Shown here: piece by piece, positions 1 through 5,342 of the stretch | How the letters are laid out: the number at the start of each line of letters is the position of its first letter | Numbering within the stretch: the first letter of the stretch is position 1 | Assembly: GCA_964464435.1 (NCBI GenBank) | Contig: CAYXGE010000108.1 | Location: forward strand, 1 to 5,342 | Direction: 5' to 3' | DNA from: CAYXGE01 sp964464435 | GTDB lineage: Bacteria; Pseudomonadota; Gammaproteobacteria; Burkholderiales; Methylophilaceae | DNA: 5,342 bases | Position numbers and translations under genes: made by a program | The notes under the pieces: generated by a model | The model's database searches: none | What the model was told of the DNA's origin: nothing | The model's input: only the letters and a program-made list of their open reading frames with translations

Positions 1-2
1 TT

Positions 3-11
3 TTATCCACA
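3..11 (+). other. Isolated DnaA-box-like 9-mer
   Basis: The sequence TTATCCACA matches the classical DnaA-box 9-mer exactly. It sits just downstream of the cysA stop codon at the window edge. No second box and no AT-rich unwinding element can be seen, because the window ends here. A single 9-mer can occur by chance, so no origin is claimed. The few bases to its right, between it and cysA, show no hairpin or terminator. Confidence 0.15.
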
Positions 12-28
12 ACATTGATGATTAATTT

Positions 29-1096
29 TTAAGTCGTTTCAGAGATAAAAACTTTTACGTTTTTGGCCTTAAAGTAAATTAATTCACCTTCAATGAGCTT
101 TAAGTTTTCATGTTTTTCACGAGTGATTTCTGCTTCAACAAACTTGTTATCTGGTGATGCGCGTTCAAGTTCAACGTGCACTGTAGAACCTATTGTGTGT
201 ACGAAGTTTACCTTTGCTTGAATGGCGTTTTCACTGAATTCACGACTAATTTCAATATCATGAGGTCTTACATAAGCTAGCGAAGCTGCATCTTCAATTG
301 TATTAAAATCTTGTGCATGAATAGTGGCATTGTCTATTTTTATATTGCCATGTTGTACGCGGCCGTTAAACTCATTAACGTTACCCAAGAATTGATAAAC
401 AAACGGTGAAGCTGGATAGTCATAGACCTCTTGAGGCGTGCCGATTTGCTCTACTTTGCCATGATTCATGACTACAATTCTGTCGGCAACTTCTAGCGCT
501 TCTTCTTGATCGTGGGTTACAAATACACTGGTAATATGAAGTTCATCGTGCAAGCGTCTTAACCAGCGGCGTAAGTCTTTACGTACTTTTGCATCTAGAG
601 CACCAAAGGGCTCATCTAATAGCAATACTTTTGGTTCAACTGCAAGTGCTCTTGCTAGGGCAATTCTTTGACGTTGCCCGCCAGATAGTTGAGGCGGGTA
701 TCTGTCAGCAAGCCAATCTAATTGAACAAGATTTAGCAGTTCATGCACTCGACGTTTGATTTCTTCATTGCTGGGGCGTGTTTCTTTAGGTCTTACGCGT
801 AGTCCAAAAGCTACATTTTCAAACACAGTCATATGTCTAAATAAGGCGTAATGTTGAAATACAAAACCAACTTGGCGTTCTCTTACATCCTTGTTTGTTG
901 TATCGCTACCATGAAAGGCAATATTTCCGCTGTCTGGACTTTCTAGGCCAGCAATAATGCGTAATAGTGTAGTTTTACCACAACCTGAAGGGCCTAATAG
1001 GGCAACGAGTTCACCTGAAGGCACCACTAAATTAATATCATCTAGTGCATGAAAGTTGCCAAATGATTTGCTAATGTGGTTAATTTCTATACTCAT
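29..1096 (-). CDS. cysA: Sulfate/thiosulfate ABC transporter ATP-binding protein CysA
   Basis: This is the cytoplasmic ATPase subunit that hydrolyses ATP to drive sulfate (and usually thiosulfate) import through the CysT-CysW channel. The 355-residue protein has every ABC motif: Walker A GPSGCGKTT at residues 35-43, Q-loop Gln81, signature LSGGQ at 137-141, Walker B ending in Asp161-Glu162, D-loop GALD at 165-168 and switch His195. From about residue 235 a C-terminal extension of the TOBE-like/regulatory kind follows, giving the usual CysA length. The segment RVRPKETRPSNEEIKRRV (residues 100-117) in the helical subdomain is typical of CysA rather than of other importer ATPases. The ATG start follows an ACGGAG ribosome-binding site with an 8-nt spacer. 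The gene lies 20 bp after cysW, so it is the last visible gene of the operon. All motifs are intact. Assignment to CysA rests on sequence flavour plus the cysT-cysW-sbp context. Confidence 0.96.
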   Translation of the reverse strand: MSIEINHISKSFGNFHALDDINLVVPSGELVALLGPSGCGKTTLLRIIAGLESPDSGNIAFHGSDTTNKDVRERQVGFVFQHYALFRHMTVFENVAFGLRVRPKETRPSNEEIKRRVHELLNLVQLDWLADRYPPQLSGGQRQRIALARALAVEPKVLLLDEPFGALDAKVRKDLRRWLRRLHDELHITSVFVTHDQEEALEVADRIVVMNHGKVEQIGTPQEVYDYPASPFVYQFLGNVNEFNGRVQHGNIKIDNATIHAQDFNTIEDAASLAYVRPHDIEISREFSENAIQAKVNFVHTIGSTVHVELERASPDNKFVEAEITREKHENLKLIEGELIYFKAKNVKVFISETT

Positions 1097-1104
1097 ATGA
1101 CTGA

Positions 1105-1110
1105 CTCCGT
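1105..1110 (-). promoter_or_regulatory. Ribosome-binding site of cysA
   Basis: On the minus strand ACGGAG lies 8 nt before the ATG at 1096. It falls wholly inside the 20-bp cysW-cysA gap. It supports this start and indicates translation from the shared operon message. Confidence 0.7.
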
Positions 1111-1116
1111 TTTAAT

Positions 1117-2016
1117 TTACGCTAGTGCTTCTGTTTCAGTTTCTTCAGCATTCTTTTCAGCTTGCCACTCCACATAGGTCTTTAGGGCAAGTGTTACTAA
1201 TGCTAGTAGTGCGAGCACTGAGGCTACTGCAAATGCAGCTGCATATTGATATTCGTTGTATAAAATTTCAACATGCAATGGCATGGTATTGGTCATACCC
1301 CGGATATGACCTGATACTACTGAAACAGCACCAAACTCTCCCATGGCACGCGCATTGGTAAGAATCAGACCGTATAGCAGTCCCCATTTAATATTGGGTA
1401 TGGTGACACGCCATAGAATTTGCCAACCGTTTGCGCCTAACACAAGGGCTGCCTCCTCTTCATCTTTTCCTTGCGCCTGCATCAGCGGTATCAGTTCACG
1501 AGCCACAAATGGAAACGTCACAAAAACAGTGGCTAGAACAATCCCAGGAATAGCAAAAATGACTTTATAGTCATGGTCTAGTAGCCACTCTCCAAACCAA
1601 CCTTGTAAACCAAAAATAAGCACATAAATAAGGCCAGCCACAACTGGTGAAACTGCAAAGGGTAGGTCAATCAAAGTAATGAGTACGCTTTTACCTTTAA
1701 ACTCAAATTTGGCAATTGCCCAAGCTGCAGCAACACCAAATACTAGGTTTAAGGGTAGGGCAATGGCAGTGGCAATAAACGTAAGTTGAATTGCAGATAT
1801 TGCATCTGCCTCTGTAAGTGCAGTTACATAGGTATCTACACCTTTACGTAAAGCCTCAGTAAATACTGCAGCAAGAGGTATAAATAAGAATAAAGTCAAA
1901 AATAGAAGAGCAATTGCAATTAACAACCAACGTATGAATGTTGGTTCAGCAGTAGCACGTTTTAAAGTTACTTTACTGTTATAGCGTGTGTGTTGTGACA
2001 CTGTAGCTGTATTCAT
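1117..2016 (-). CDS. cysW: Sulfate ABC transporter permease CysW
   Basis: This inner-membrane subunit forms, with CysT, the translocation channel for sulfate. The 299-residue protein has a roughly 29-residue polar N-terminus, then a strongly hydrophobic first helix (about residues 30-52) and further membrane segments near 73-102, 111-136, 152-172, 210-225 and 258-279. The binding-protein-dependent permease EAA loop, which docks on the ATPase, is visible as Glu188-Ala189-Ala190, Gly194 and Pro207 (EEAALVLGANGWQILWRV region). Segments such as LIDLPFAVSPVVAGL and the ARAMGEFGAVSVVSGHIRG region are typical of CysW and separate it from its paralogue CysT. The start ATG lies 12 bp after the cysT stop. 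Its AGGA Shine-Dalgarno shares bases with that stop codon, which suggests translational coupling. The C-terminus is a hydrophilic, Glu-rich tail. No defect is seen. Confidence 0.95.
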   Translation of the reverse strand: MNTATVSQHTRYNSKVTLKRATAEPTFIRWLLIAIALLFLTLFLFIPLAAVFTEALRKGVDTYVTALTEADAISAIQLTFIATAIALPLNLVFGVAAAWAIAKFEFKGKSVLITLIDLPFAVSPVVAGLIYVLIFGLQGWFGEWLLDHDYKVIFAIPGIVLATVFVTFPFVARELIPLMQAQGKDEEEAALVLGANGWQILWRVTIPNIKWGLLYGLILTNARAMGEFGAVSVVSGHIRGMTNTMPLHVEILYNEYQYAAAFAVASVLALLALVTLALKTYVEWQAEKNAEETETEALA

Positions 2017-2026
2017 GTTACATCAA

Positions 2027-2030
2027 TCCT
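2027..2030 (-). promoter_or_regulatory. Ribosome-binding site of cysW, overlapping the cysT stop
   Basis: AGGA on the minus strand lies 10 nt before the cysW ATG. Its first two bases are the last two of the cysT TAG stop codon (2029-2031). Ribosomes finishing cysT would sit on this site, as expected for coupled, near-equimolar synthesis of the two permease subunits. Confidence 0.55.
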
Positions 2031-2859
2031 ATCTTGCTTCAGCGTTACGTTGATTGCTCCACCATTGAAGACCATTAATGGCAAGGAGTAATATAAATGA
2101 AATCACTAGCATCACAACGGCTACTGCAGTTGCACCGTGATAGTCATATTGTTCTAGTTTGGTAATAATAATGAGCGGTGTAATTTCAGACACCATCGGC
2201 ATATTGCCAGCGATAAATATTACTGAGCCATATTCCCCAATAGCACGGGCAAATGCCAATGCAAACCCAGTGAGTAATGCGGGTAATACAGCAGGCAATA
2301 TGATTTTATAAAATGTTTGCCAACGGTTTGCACCCAGACTCGCAGCAGCTTCTTCGGTTTCAGCCTCTAAATCTTGCAGAACGGGTTGTACAGTTCTAAC
2401 TACAAATGGCAAACCTATGAATGTAAGTGCCACCACTACGCCTAAAGGTGTAAACGCTACATTAAGCCCTAGAGGTTCAAGCTGGCTACCTATCCAACCA
2501 TTTTTTGCATACACTGCGGTTAGCGCAATGCCAGCAACCGCAGTCGGTAAAGCAAATGGCAAATCAACTAAGGCATCAATAAACTTTTTACCAAAGAAAT
2601 CATAACGCACTAAAACCCAAGCAGTGAGTAATCCAAACACAGCATTAATTAACGCACCAATAAATGAAGCGCCAAATGTAAGTTTGTATGAAGCCATGAC
2701 ACGAGGCGCAGTTACTATTTCATAAAACTCGTTTAGACCCAGCTCAGCAGTTTTAATAAAAGCAGCAGCAAGGGGAATAAGCACGATTAAACTCAAATAT
2801 AAGAGCGTGTAGCCTAATGACAGGTTAAAACCAGGTAAAACATCTTTTTTATGTGCCAT
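2029..2859 (-). CDS. cysT: Sulfate ABC transporter permease CysT (CysU)
   Basis: This is the second inner-membrane channel subunit of the sulfate importer, partner of CysW. From the ATG at 2859 the protein has 276 residues, close to the E. coli protein (277). Its N-terminus, with VLPGF at residues 7-11 followed by NLSLG, matches the family closely. Hydrophobic segments occur near residues 15-35, 60-83, 95-117, 135-154, 192-209 and 245-266. The EAA loop that contacts CysA is Glu170-Ala171-Ala172, Gly176 and Pro189. The LVDLPFALPTAVAG segment (97-110) and PFVVRTVQPVL (151-161) are CysT hallmarks. An in-frame TTG at 2874 would add five residues (MKYTH). I prefer the ATG for its length and family fit, but neither start has a convincing Shine-Dalgarno. 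The gene is separated from the upstream EAL gene by an AT-rich gap, so an internal promoter is possible. Confidence 0.94.
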   Translation of the reverse strand: MAHKKDVLPGFNLSLGYTLLYLSLIVLIPLAAAFIKTAELGLNEFYEIVTAPRVMASYKLTFGASFIGALINAVFGLLTAWVLVRYDFFGKKFIDALVDLPFALPTAVAGIALTAVYAKNGWIGSQLEPLGLNVAFTPLGVVVALTFIGLPFVVRTVQPVLQDLEAETEEAAASLGANRWQTFYKIILPAVLPALLTGFALAFARAIGEYGSVIFIAGNMPMVSEITPLIIITKLEQYDYHGATAVAVVMLVISFILLLAINGLQWWSNQRNAEAR

Positions 2860-2881
2860 ATGCGTATATTTCAAACTGAGG

Positions 2882-2897
2882 GTTGCAATATAGCAAC
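2882..2897 (-). repeat. Short inverted repeat (5-bp stem) before cysT
   Basis: GTTGC at 2882-2886 pairs with GCAAC at 2893-2897 across a 6-nt AATATA spacer. It lies 22 bp before the preferred cysT ATG and 7 bp before the alternative TTG. It could form a small leader hairpin or a symmetric protein site. It is short enough to be chance. Confidence 0.4.
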
Positions 2898-2927
2898 AAT
2901 CTTTATTCTTTTTAAATTGTTATTATC

Positions 2928-2954
2928 TATATGCTTATAATTTAAATGCATATA
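2928..2954. repeat. AT-rich 7-bp inverted repeat in the EAL-cysT gap
   Basis: TATATGC (2928-2934) and GCATATA (2948-2954) are perfect inverted arms separated by 13 bases. The spacer itself contains the palindrome ATTTAAAT (2940-2947) overlapping TTATAA. The arrangement resembles an operator dyad more than a terminator: the arms are almost pure A/T and no T-run follows on the minus strand. Confidence 0.4.
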
Positions 2955-2975
2955 AGATATATAAGTCTATGAAAT

Positions 2976-3875
2976 TTATGGTTTTGCAGTTTCTACATAT
3001 CGCTTAATCAACTCAGAGCTCTGAAGATTTTTAACTGATACTGGTTTACCAAAAATATAACCTTGTAGCAATTCAGCGCCAGATTGTATGGCAATATCAA
3101 GATGCACTTGCGTCTCGATGCCGGTAATAACAGGTTTTACACCGATATCTTTTATCAATCGGACCAAACCAAAGATAGATTTTCTTAGTTTTATATCATG
3201 CTCAGCATTGGCTATTAACGAGTTGTCTAATTTTATGAAGTCTGGACTTAGTTTCCATAACCTACTAATGAGTGAGAGATTATTACCAAAGTTATCAATT
3301 GCAATTTGATAGCCATGTTCATGATAGTTATCAATAGCACTGGCTAATTTATTTTCGTAACCAATTAAACTGTCATTGTGTTTTGGCGTAACAAAATCTT
3401 TAAGCTCTATCACTACTCGGTCTGTAGGCACTGAGTTGGCGTGTAAGATTCGTTCAAAGACTTTTCCATGTTGATTAACACCTATTAACAGAATTGGATG
3501 TACATTTAAAAACAGTAAGCCTTTGTCCTCAAAAATCAGGTTATAGTTGAGCAGGTGAAGGGCGCGGCAAATGCGGTCTAGCTTAATCAGGCTGTTAGAA
3601 GCTTCAGCGTAACCAAAAGCAAATTCAGCCGTGGTTTCTTGACCACTGGCTATTAAACGTGGTCTAAGCAATGCTTCATGACCAAATAAATCACTTTGCT
3701 CAATATTGTAAATTGGCTGAAAAGCAGAATTTAAATGTACGCCGACAAATCTGCTTGTAAATTCACCCAATTTGTTTTCTTCAAGGCCAAAGTCATCTAA
3801 ATTAAGTGATAATGTATCTTTAAATTGTGTGTGCAGTAACGCTAAGCTAGTCTTTTTTTGGGTAATGGTGGTCAT
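2976..3875 (-). CDS. EAL-domain protein with degenerate catalytic site
   Basis: This is a soluble, single-domain EAL protein of 299 residues with no signal peptide or membrane helix. An uncharacterised N-terminus (1-45) precedes the EAL domain (about 50-295). Positions equivalent to RocR catalytic residues can be followed by spacing: Glu67 in EALLR, Asn124 in LNVHP, Glu157 in IELKD, Asp194, Lys215 and Gln271 in QGY are kept. The second Asp of DDFG is Asn195, the general-base Glu of EGVE is Thr251 (exactly 57 residues after Asp194 and 20 before Gln271, as in RocR), and the GTGYSS loop is replaced by GNNLSL. Active EAL proteins hydrolyse cyclic di-GMP; this one is probably inactive and may bind the nucleotide or a protein partner. 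There is no GGDEF domain. The start lies 12 bp after sbp, so the two share a transcript. I chose the second of two adjacent ATGs (3878 and 3875) because GAGA sits 6 nt upstream; a TTG at 3887 is also in frame. The specific role is unknown. Confidence 0.88.
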   Translation of the reverse strand: MTTITQKKTSLALLHTQFKDTLSLNLDDFGLEENKLGEFTSRFVGVHLNSAFQPIYNIEQSDLFGHEALLRPRLIASGQETTAEFAFGYAEASNSLIKLDRICRALHLLNYNLIFEDKGLLFLNVHPILLIGVNQHGKVFERILHANSVPTDRVVIELKDFVTPKHNDSLIGYENKLASAIDNYHEHGYQIAIDNFGNNLSLISRLWKLSPDFIKLDNSLIANAEHDIKLRKSIFGLVRLIKDIGVKPVITGIETQVHLDIAIQSGAELLQGYIFGKPVSVKNLQSSELIKRYVETAKP

Positions 3876-3887
3876 CATCTTTCTCAA

Positions 3888-4895
3888 TTATTTCTGGTAA
3901 ATCTGATCAAACACTCCATCATCCGCAAAGTGAGTTTTTTGCGCTTTTTGCCATCCACCAAAAACATCATCAATCTTAATTAAATTTACTTTAGGAAAGT
4001 TCTTTTCATGCTTTGCCGCAACTTTTTCTAAAGTAGGACGATAATAATTTTTTGCAGCAATTTCTTGGCCTTCTTCAGAATATAAATATTCTAAATATGC
4101 TTGAGCAACTGCTCGTGTGCCGCGCTTATCAACCGTTTTATCAATAATTGTGACGGGTGGCTCTGCTAAGATTGAAATAGAAGGCACAATAATCTCAAAC
4201 TTATCAGGACCAAGTTCTTTAAGGGCTAAGAATGCTTCGTTTTCCCAAGAGATAAACACATCGCCAATGCCACGTTCTACAAAAGTTGTGGTGGATCCAC
4301 GTGCACCACTATCTAATACAGGTACATTTTTATACAACTTACCCACAAACTCACGCGCTTTAGCATCATCATTATTATTTTGTTTTAAAGCGTAAGCATA
4401 TGCTGCTAAGTAATTCCAACGTGCTCCACCTGATGTTTTTGGGTTAGGCGTAATCACAGAAACTCCAGGTTTGATAAGGTCGTTCCAATCTTTAATACCT
4501 TTTGGATTACCCTTTCGAACGAGTAATACAATGGTTGAGGTATATGGCGAGCTGTTATGTGCCAAGCGCTTTTGCCAATCTTTCGGAAACAGTTTTGCCT
4601 TTGCGCTAATCTCGTCAATATCATAAGACAAAGCCAATGTGACCACATCTGCACGCAAGCCATCAATCACAGAGCGCGCTTGCTTACCTGAGCCACCATG
4701 TGACTGTTTTACCGTGACGGTATCACCAGTCTTTGCTTTCCAGTAGTTGGCAAATGCTTTATTAAAGTCTGCATACAACTCACGTGTAGGGTCGTAAGAA
4801 ACGTTGAGCAGCGTAACTTCTGCGGCTAACGTGGTCACTGGTAAAGCCAATGCTAAAAGAATTGCTGAAGTTTTAAGTAGTTGATTTAATATCAT
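3888..4895 (-). CDS. sbp: Periplasmic sulfate-binding protein Sbp
   Basis: This is the substrate-binding component that captures sulfate in the periplasm and hands it to CysT-CysW. The 335-residue precursor begins with a Sec signal peptide: Lys8, a hydrophobic core at about 10-20, and cleavage most likely after Ala24. No lipobox Cys is seen. The mature protein opens with the family signature LLNVSYDPTRELY (29-41). Numbering from Ala25, Asp35 and Ser69 fall at 11 and 45, positions known to contact sulfate in the Salmonella protein. The TSGGARWNY loop (154-162) and Trp217 in SWENEA are the other ligand-contact regions, so the site is intact. The ATG has an AGGA ribosome-binding site at 6-nt spacing. 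The gene opens the visible transport operon and lies 93 bp after the porin stop. CysP, the thiosulfate-binding paralogue, is related; the SYDPTRELY-type mature start and overall pattern favour Sbp. Confidence 0.95.
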   Translation of the reverse strand: MILNQLLKTSAILLALALPVTTLAAEVTLLNVSYDPTRELYADFNKAFANYWKAKTGDTVTVKQSHGGSGKQARSVIDGLRADVVTLALSYDIDEISAKAKLFPKDWQKRLAHNSSPYTSTIVLLVRKGNPKGIKDWNDLIKPGVSVITPNPKTSGGARWNYLAAYAYALKQNNNDDAKAREFVGKLYKNVPVLDSGARGSTTTFVERGIGDVFISWENEAFLALKELGPDKFEIIVPSISILAEPPVTIIDKTVDKRGTRAVAQAYLEYLYSEEGQEIAAKNYYRPTLEKVAAKHEKNFPKVNLIKIDDVFGGWQKAQKTHFADDGVFDQIYQK

Positions 4896-4901
4896 TTTTT
4901 A

Positions 4902-4905
4902 TCCT
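4902..4905 (-). promoter_or_regulatory. Ribosome-binding site of sbp
   Basis: AGGA in the context TTAGGAT lies 6 nt before the ATG at 4895, followed by an A-rich spacer. It supports this start, which is also the one that yields a well-formed signal peptide. Confidence 0.7.
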
Positions 4906-4910
4906 AATTT

Positions 4911-4944
4911 CAAAGTGTTAAGCAAAGTCTCACCCTCAAAGTCT
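4911..4944 (-). repeat. Three short direct repeats in the sbp leader
   Basis: On the plus strand CAAAGTGT (4911-4918), CAAAGTCT (4923-4930) and CAAAGTCT (4937-4944) recur at offsets of 12 and 14 bases. Two copies are identical over 8 bases and the third differs at one. They lie 15-49 bp before the sbp start codon. They could be a regulator binding array; copy number and length are too small to exclude chance. Confidence 0.4.
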
Positions 4945-4963
4945 TAAAAAGACCTGTTTAAAA

Positions 4964-4979
4964 GGGTTATAACGGGTTA
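4964..4979 (-). repeat. 10-bp phased GGGTTA repeat with GTTATAAC palindrome
   Basis: GGGTTA occurs at 4964-4969 and 4974-4979, exactly one helical turn apart. The perfect 8-bp palindrome GTTATAAC (4966-4973) overlaps the first copy, as does the possible -10 element of the sbp promoter. It could be a protein-binding site. It is short. Confidence 0.3.
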
Positions 4980-4988
4980 AGAGAAGAT

Positions 4989-5342
4989 TTAAAAACCTAA
5001 CAAAGTAAGCTCAGTATAGAAAAAATTTGAGTTCTGAGAGCGATTTTGTGTAAAGTCTCGACGATTATCTGCATTAGCACTCGCGGCATCTTGCACAAAA
5101 TCACCCGCCCAAAAGTGGGCATAGCCTAAATTAAGTGCGGCATATTTATTTAGCGCGAAACGCACACGTAAGTCGTATTCCTTGCCTAAATCACGCCCAG
5201 AACCACCTGTTCTATCACGCAAATCAGCTCCAGCATTCCAACGGTCTGTTGCGCTATCGAGGTGATACCAGCTAAAACCAGTATCTACTTGAACTCTGTC
5301 TAGGAATGGTACTTTAGGTTCAAACTCTACGCGTACCTTAGG
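4989..5342 (-). CDS. Alginate-export-family outer-membrane porin, C-terminal part
   Basis: Only the last 117 residues are inside the window; the reading frame stays open to the right edge, so the start lies beyond it. The fragment shows amphipathic beta-strand alternation (KVRVEFEPKV, YDLRVRFALN, ALNLGYAHFWAGDFV) and ends in ...FYTELTLLGF, the C-terminal Phe and alternating pattern recognised by the BAM machinery. Segments such as WYHLDSATDRW and GSGRDLGKEYDL recall the C-terminus of the alginate-export (AlgE-like) porin family, whose members in many bacteria have nothing to do with alginate. An internal TTG at 5220-5222 would give only a 77-residue ORF; the upstream frame is clearly coding, so that is not the true start. 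Its place directly before sbp, on the same strand, suggests a passive outer-membrane route for sulfate or an organic sulfur compound, but the substrate cannot be read from this fragment. Confidence 0.8.
   Translation of the reverse strand, partial: PKVRVEFEPKVPFLDRVQVDTGFSWYHLDSATDRWNAGADLRDRTGGSGRDLGKEYDLRVRFALNKYAALNLGYAHFWAGDFVQDAASANADNRRDFTQNRSQNSNFFYTELTLLGF

Larger units (their letters stand above)
2860..2975 (-). promoter_or_regulatory. AT-rich intergenic region upstream of cysT
   Basis: This gap between the EAL gene and cysT is the only sizeable one inside the cluster and is conspicuously A/T-rich. It contains an inverted repeat TATATGC/GCATATA (2928-2934 and 2948-2954) around a TTATAATTTAAAT centre, and a smaller hairpin GTTGC/GCAAC (2882-2886 and 2893-2897) just before the cysT start. 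A weak promoter-like pair can be drawn on the minus strand: TATATT at 2887-2892 in the hairpin loop, with a 4/6-match TTAAAA 17 nt upstream. Neither hairpin is followed by a U-run, so I see no intrinsic terminator. The region could be an operator or internal promoter for cysTWA, or simply a low-complexity spacer. Confidence 0.35.
4896..4988 (-). promoter_or_regulatory. Probable sbp promoter and leader region
   Basis: This gap separates the porin stop from sbp and is the natural place for the operon promoter. On the minus strand a TATAAC element (complement of 4966-4971) matches the -10 consensus at 5 of 6 bases, but its -35 partner at 17-nt spacing is poor, as would fit an activator-dependent promoter. 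Three CTTTG-containing direct repeats lie between it and the start codon. A 5-bp stem GTCTT/AAGAC with a 3-nt loop (4941-4953) has no proper U-run, so it is a poor terminator for the porin gene. Cys-regulon promoters are often controlled by LysR-type CysB, but its sites are too degenerate to call here. The porin and sbp could also be co-transcribed. Confidence 0.35.

Noticed and set aside
1..15. A possible start codon (minus-strand ATG at 13-15) of another gene after cysA
   Set aside because: Only five codons are visible and no Shine-Dalgarno precedes it, so it cannot be supported.
1125..1361. Plus-strand open frame of 78 codons opposite cysW
   Set aside because: It is antisense to a clearly coding permease; the product has no recognisable pattern and the frame mirrors cysW codon structure.
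4117..4395. Plus-strand open frame of 92 codons opposite sbp
   Set aside because: It lies within the intact sbp gene on the other strand, with no plausible domain; it is a shadow frame.
4454..4666. Minus-strand open frame of 70 codons inside sbp in another frame
   Set aside because: It is same-strand but out of frame with the conserved Sbp sequence, with no family resemblance.
4941..4953. GTCTT/AAGAC hairpin as a terminator for the porin gene
   Set aside because: The stem is only 5 bp, A/T-rich, with a 3-nt loop and no run of T after it on the minus strand.
4989..5222. Reading the porin fragment as a complete 77-residue gene starting at an internal TTG
   Set aside because: The frame continues upstream to the window edge with porin-like beta-strand sequence, so this is the C-terminus of a larger protein.
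1..5342. CRISPR array, tRNA/rRNA, insertion sequence or phage-like module
   Set aside because: No regularly spaced long repeats, no tRNA-like cloverleaf, no transposase or terminal inverted repeats were seen; coding sequence of the sulfate operon fills nearly the whole window.

Overview
The window is a compact, entirely minus-strand gene cluster for sulfate uptake from a Gram-negative bacterium. In transcription order (right to left) it holds the 3' end of an outer-membrane beta-barrel gene of the alginate-export type, sbp (periplasmic sulfate-binding protein), an EAL-domain gene, cysT (cysU), cysW and cysA. A periplasmic binding protein with a signal peptide and a porin ending in Phe both point to a diderm. 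The base composition is AT-rich by eye. The protein flavour (CysA/CysW/CysT/Sbp of proteobacterial type beside an alginate-export-family porin) would fit a low-GC betaproteobacterium such as a Methylophilaceae member, but this is a family-level impression, not a search result.

Layout. Positions 1-28 are a short stretch after cysA with nothing firmly assignable. Positions 29-2859 hold cysA, cysW and cysT, separated by 20 and 12 bp, so they are almost certainly co-transcribed; the cysW Shine-Dalgarno overlaps the cysT stop codon. Positions 2860-2975 are a very AT-rich gap with inverted repeats that may carry an internal promoter or operator. Positions 2976-3875 encode the EAL protein, whose start lies 12 bp after the sbp stop codon, so it is translated from the same message as sbp. 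Positions 3888-4895 are sbp. Positions 4896-4988 are the leader and promoter gap, with short phased direct repeats. Positions 4989-5342 are the C-terminal 117 residues of the porin, which runs off the window.

How it works together. Sbp binds sulfate in the periplasm and delivers it to the CysT-CysW channel in the inner membrane. CysA, the cytoplasmic ATPase (presumably a dimer), powers import for assimilatory sulfur metabolism. The porin may supply the outer-membrane step, but that link rests only on adjacency.

The least ordinary element is the EAL gene inside the operon. Its fold-defining and most ligand-binding positions are kept. However, the second Asp of the DDFG motif is Asn, the Glu of the EGVE motif (the general base of RocR-type phosphodiesterases) is Thr, and loop 6 is rewritten. 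It therefore looks like a catalytically inactive EAL protein, perhaps a c-di-GMP receptor or a protein-binding regulator, produced together with the sulfate-binding protein.
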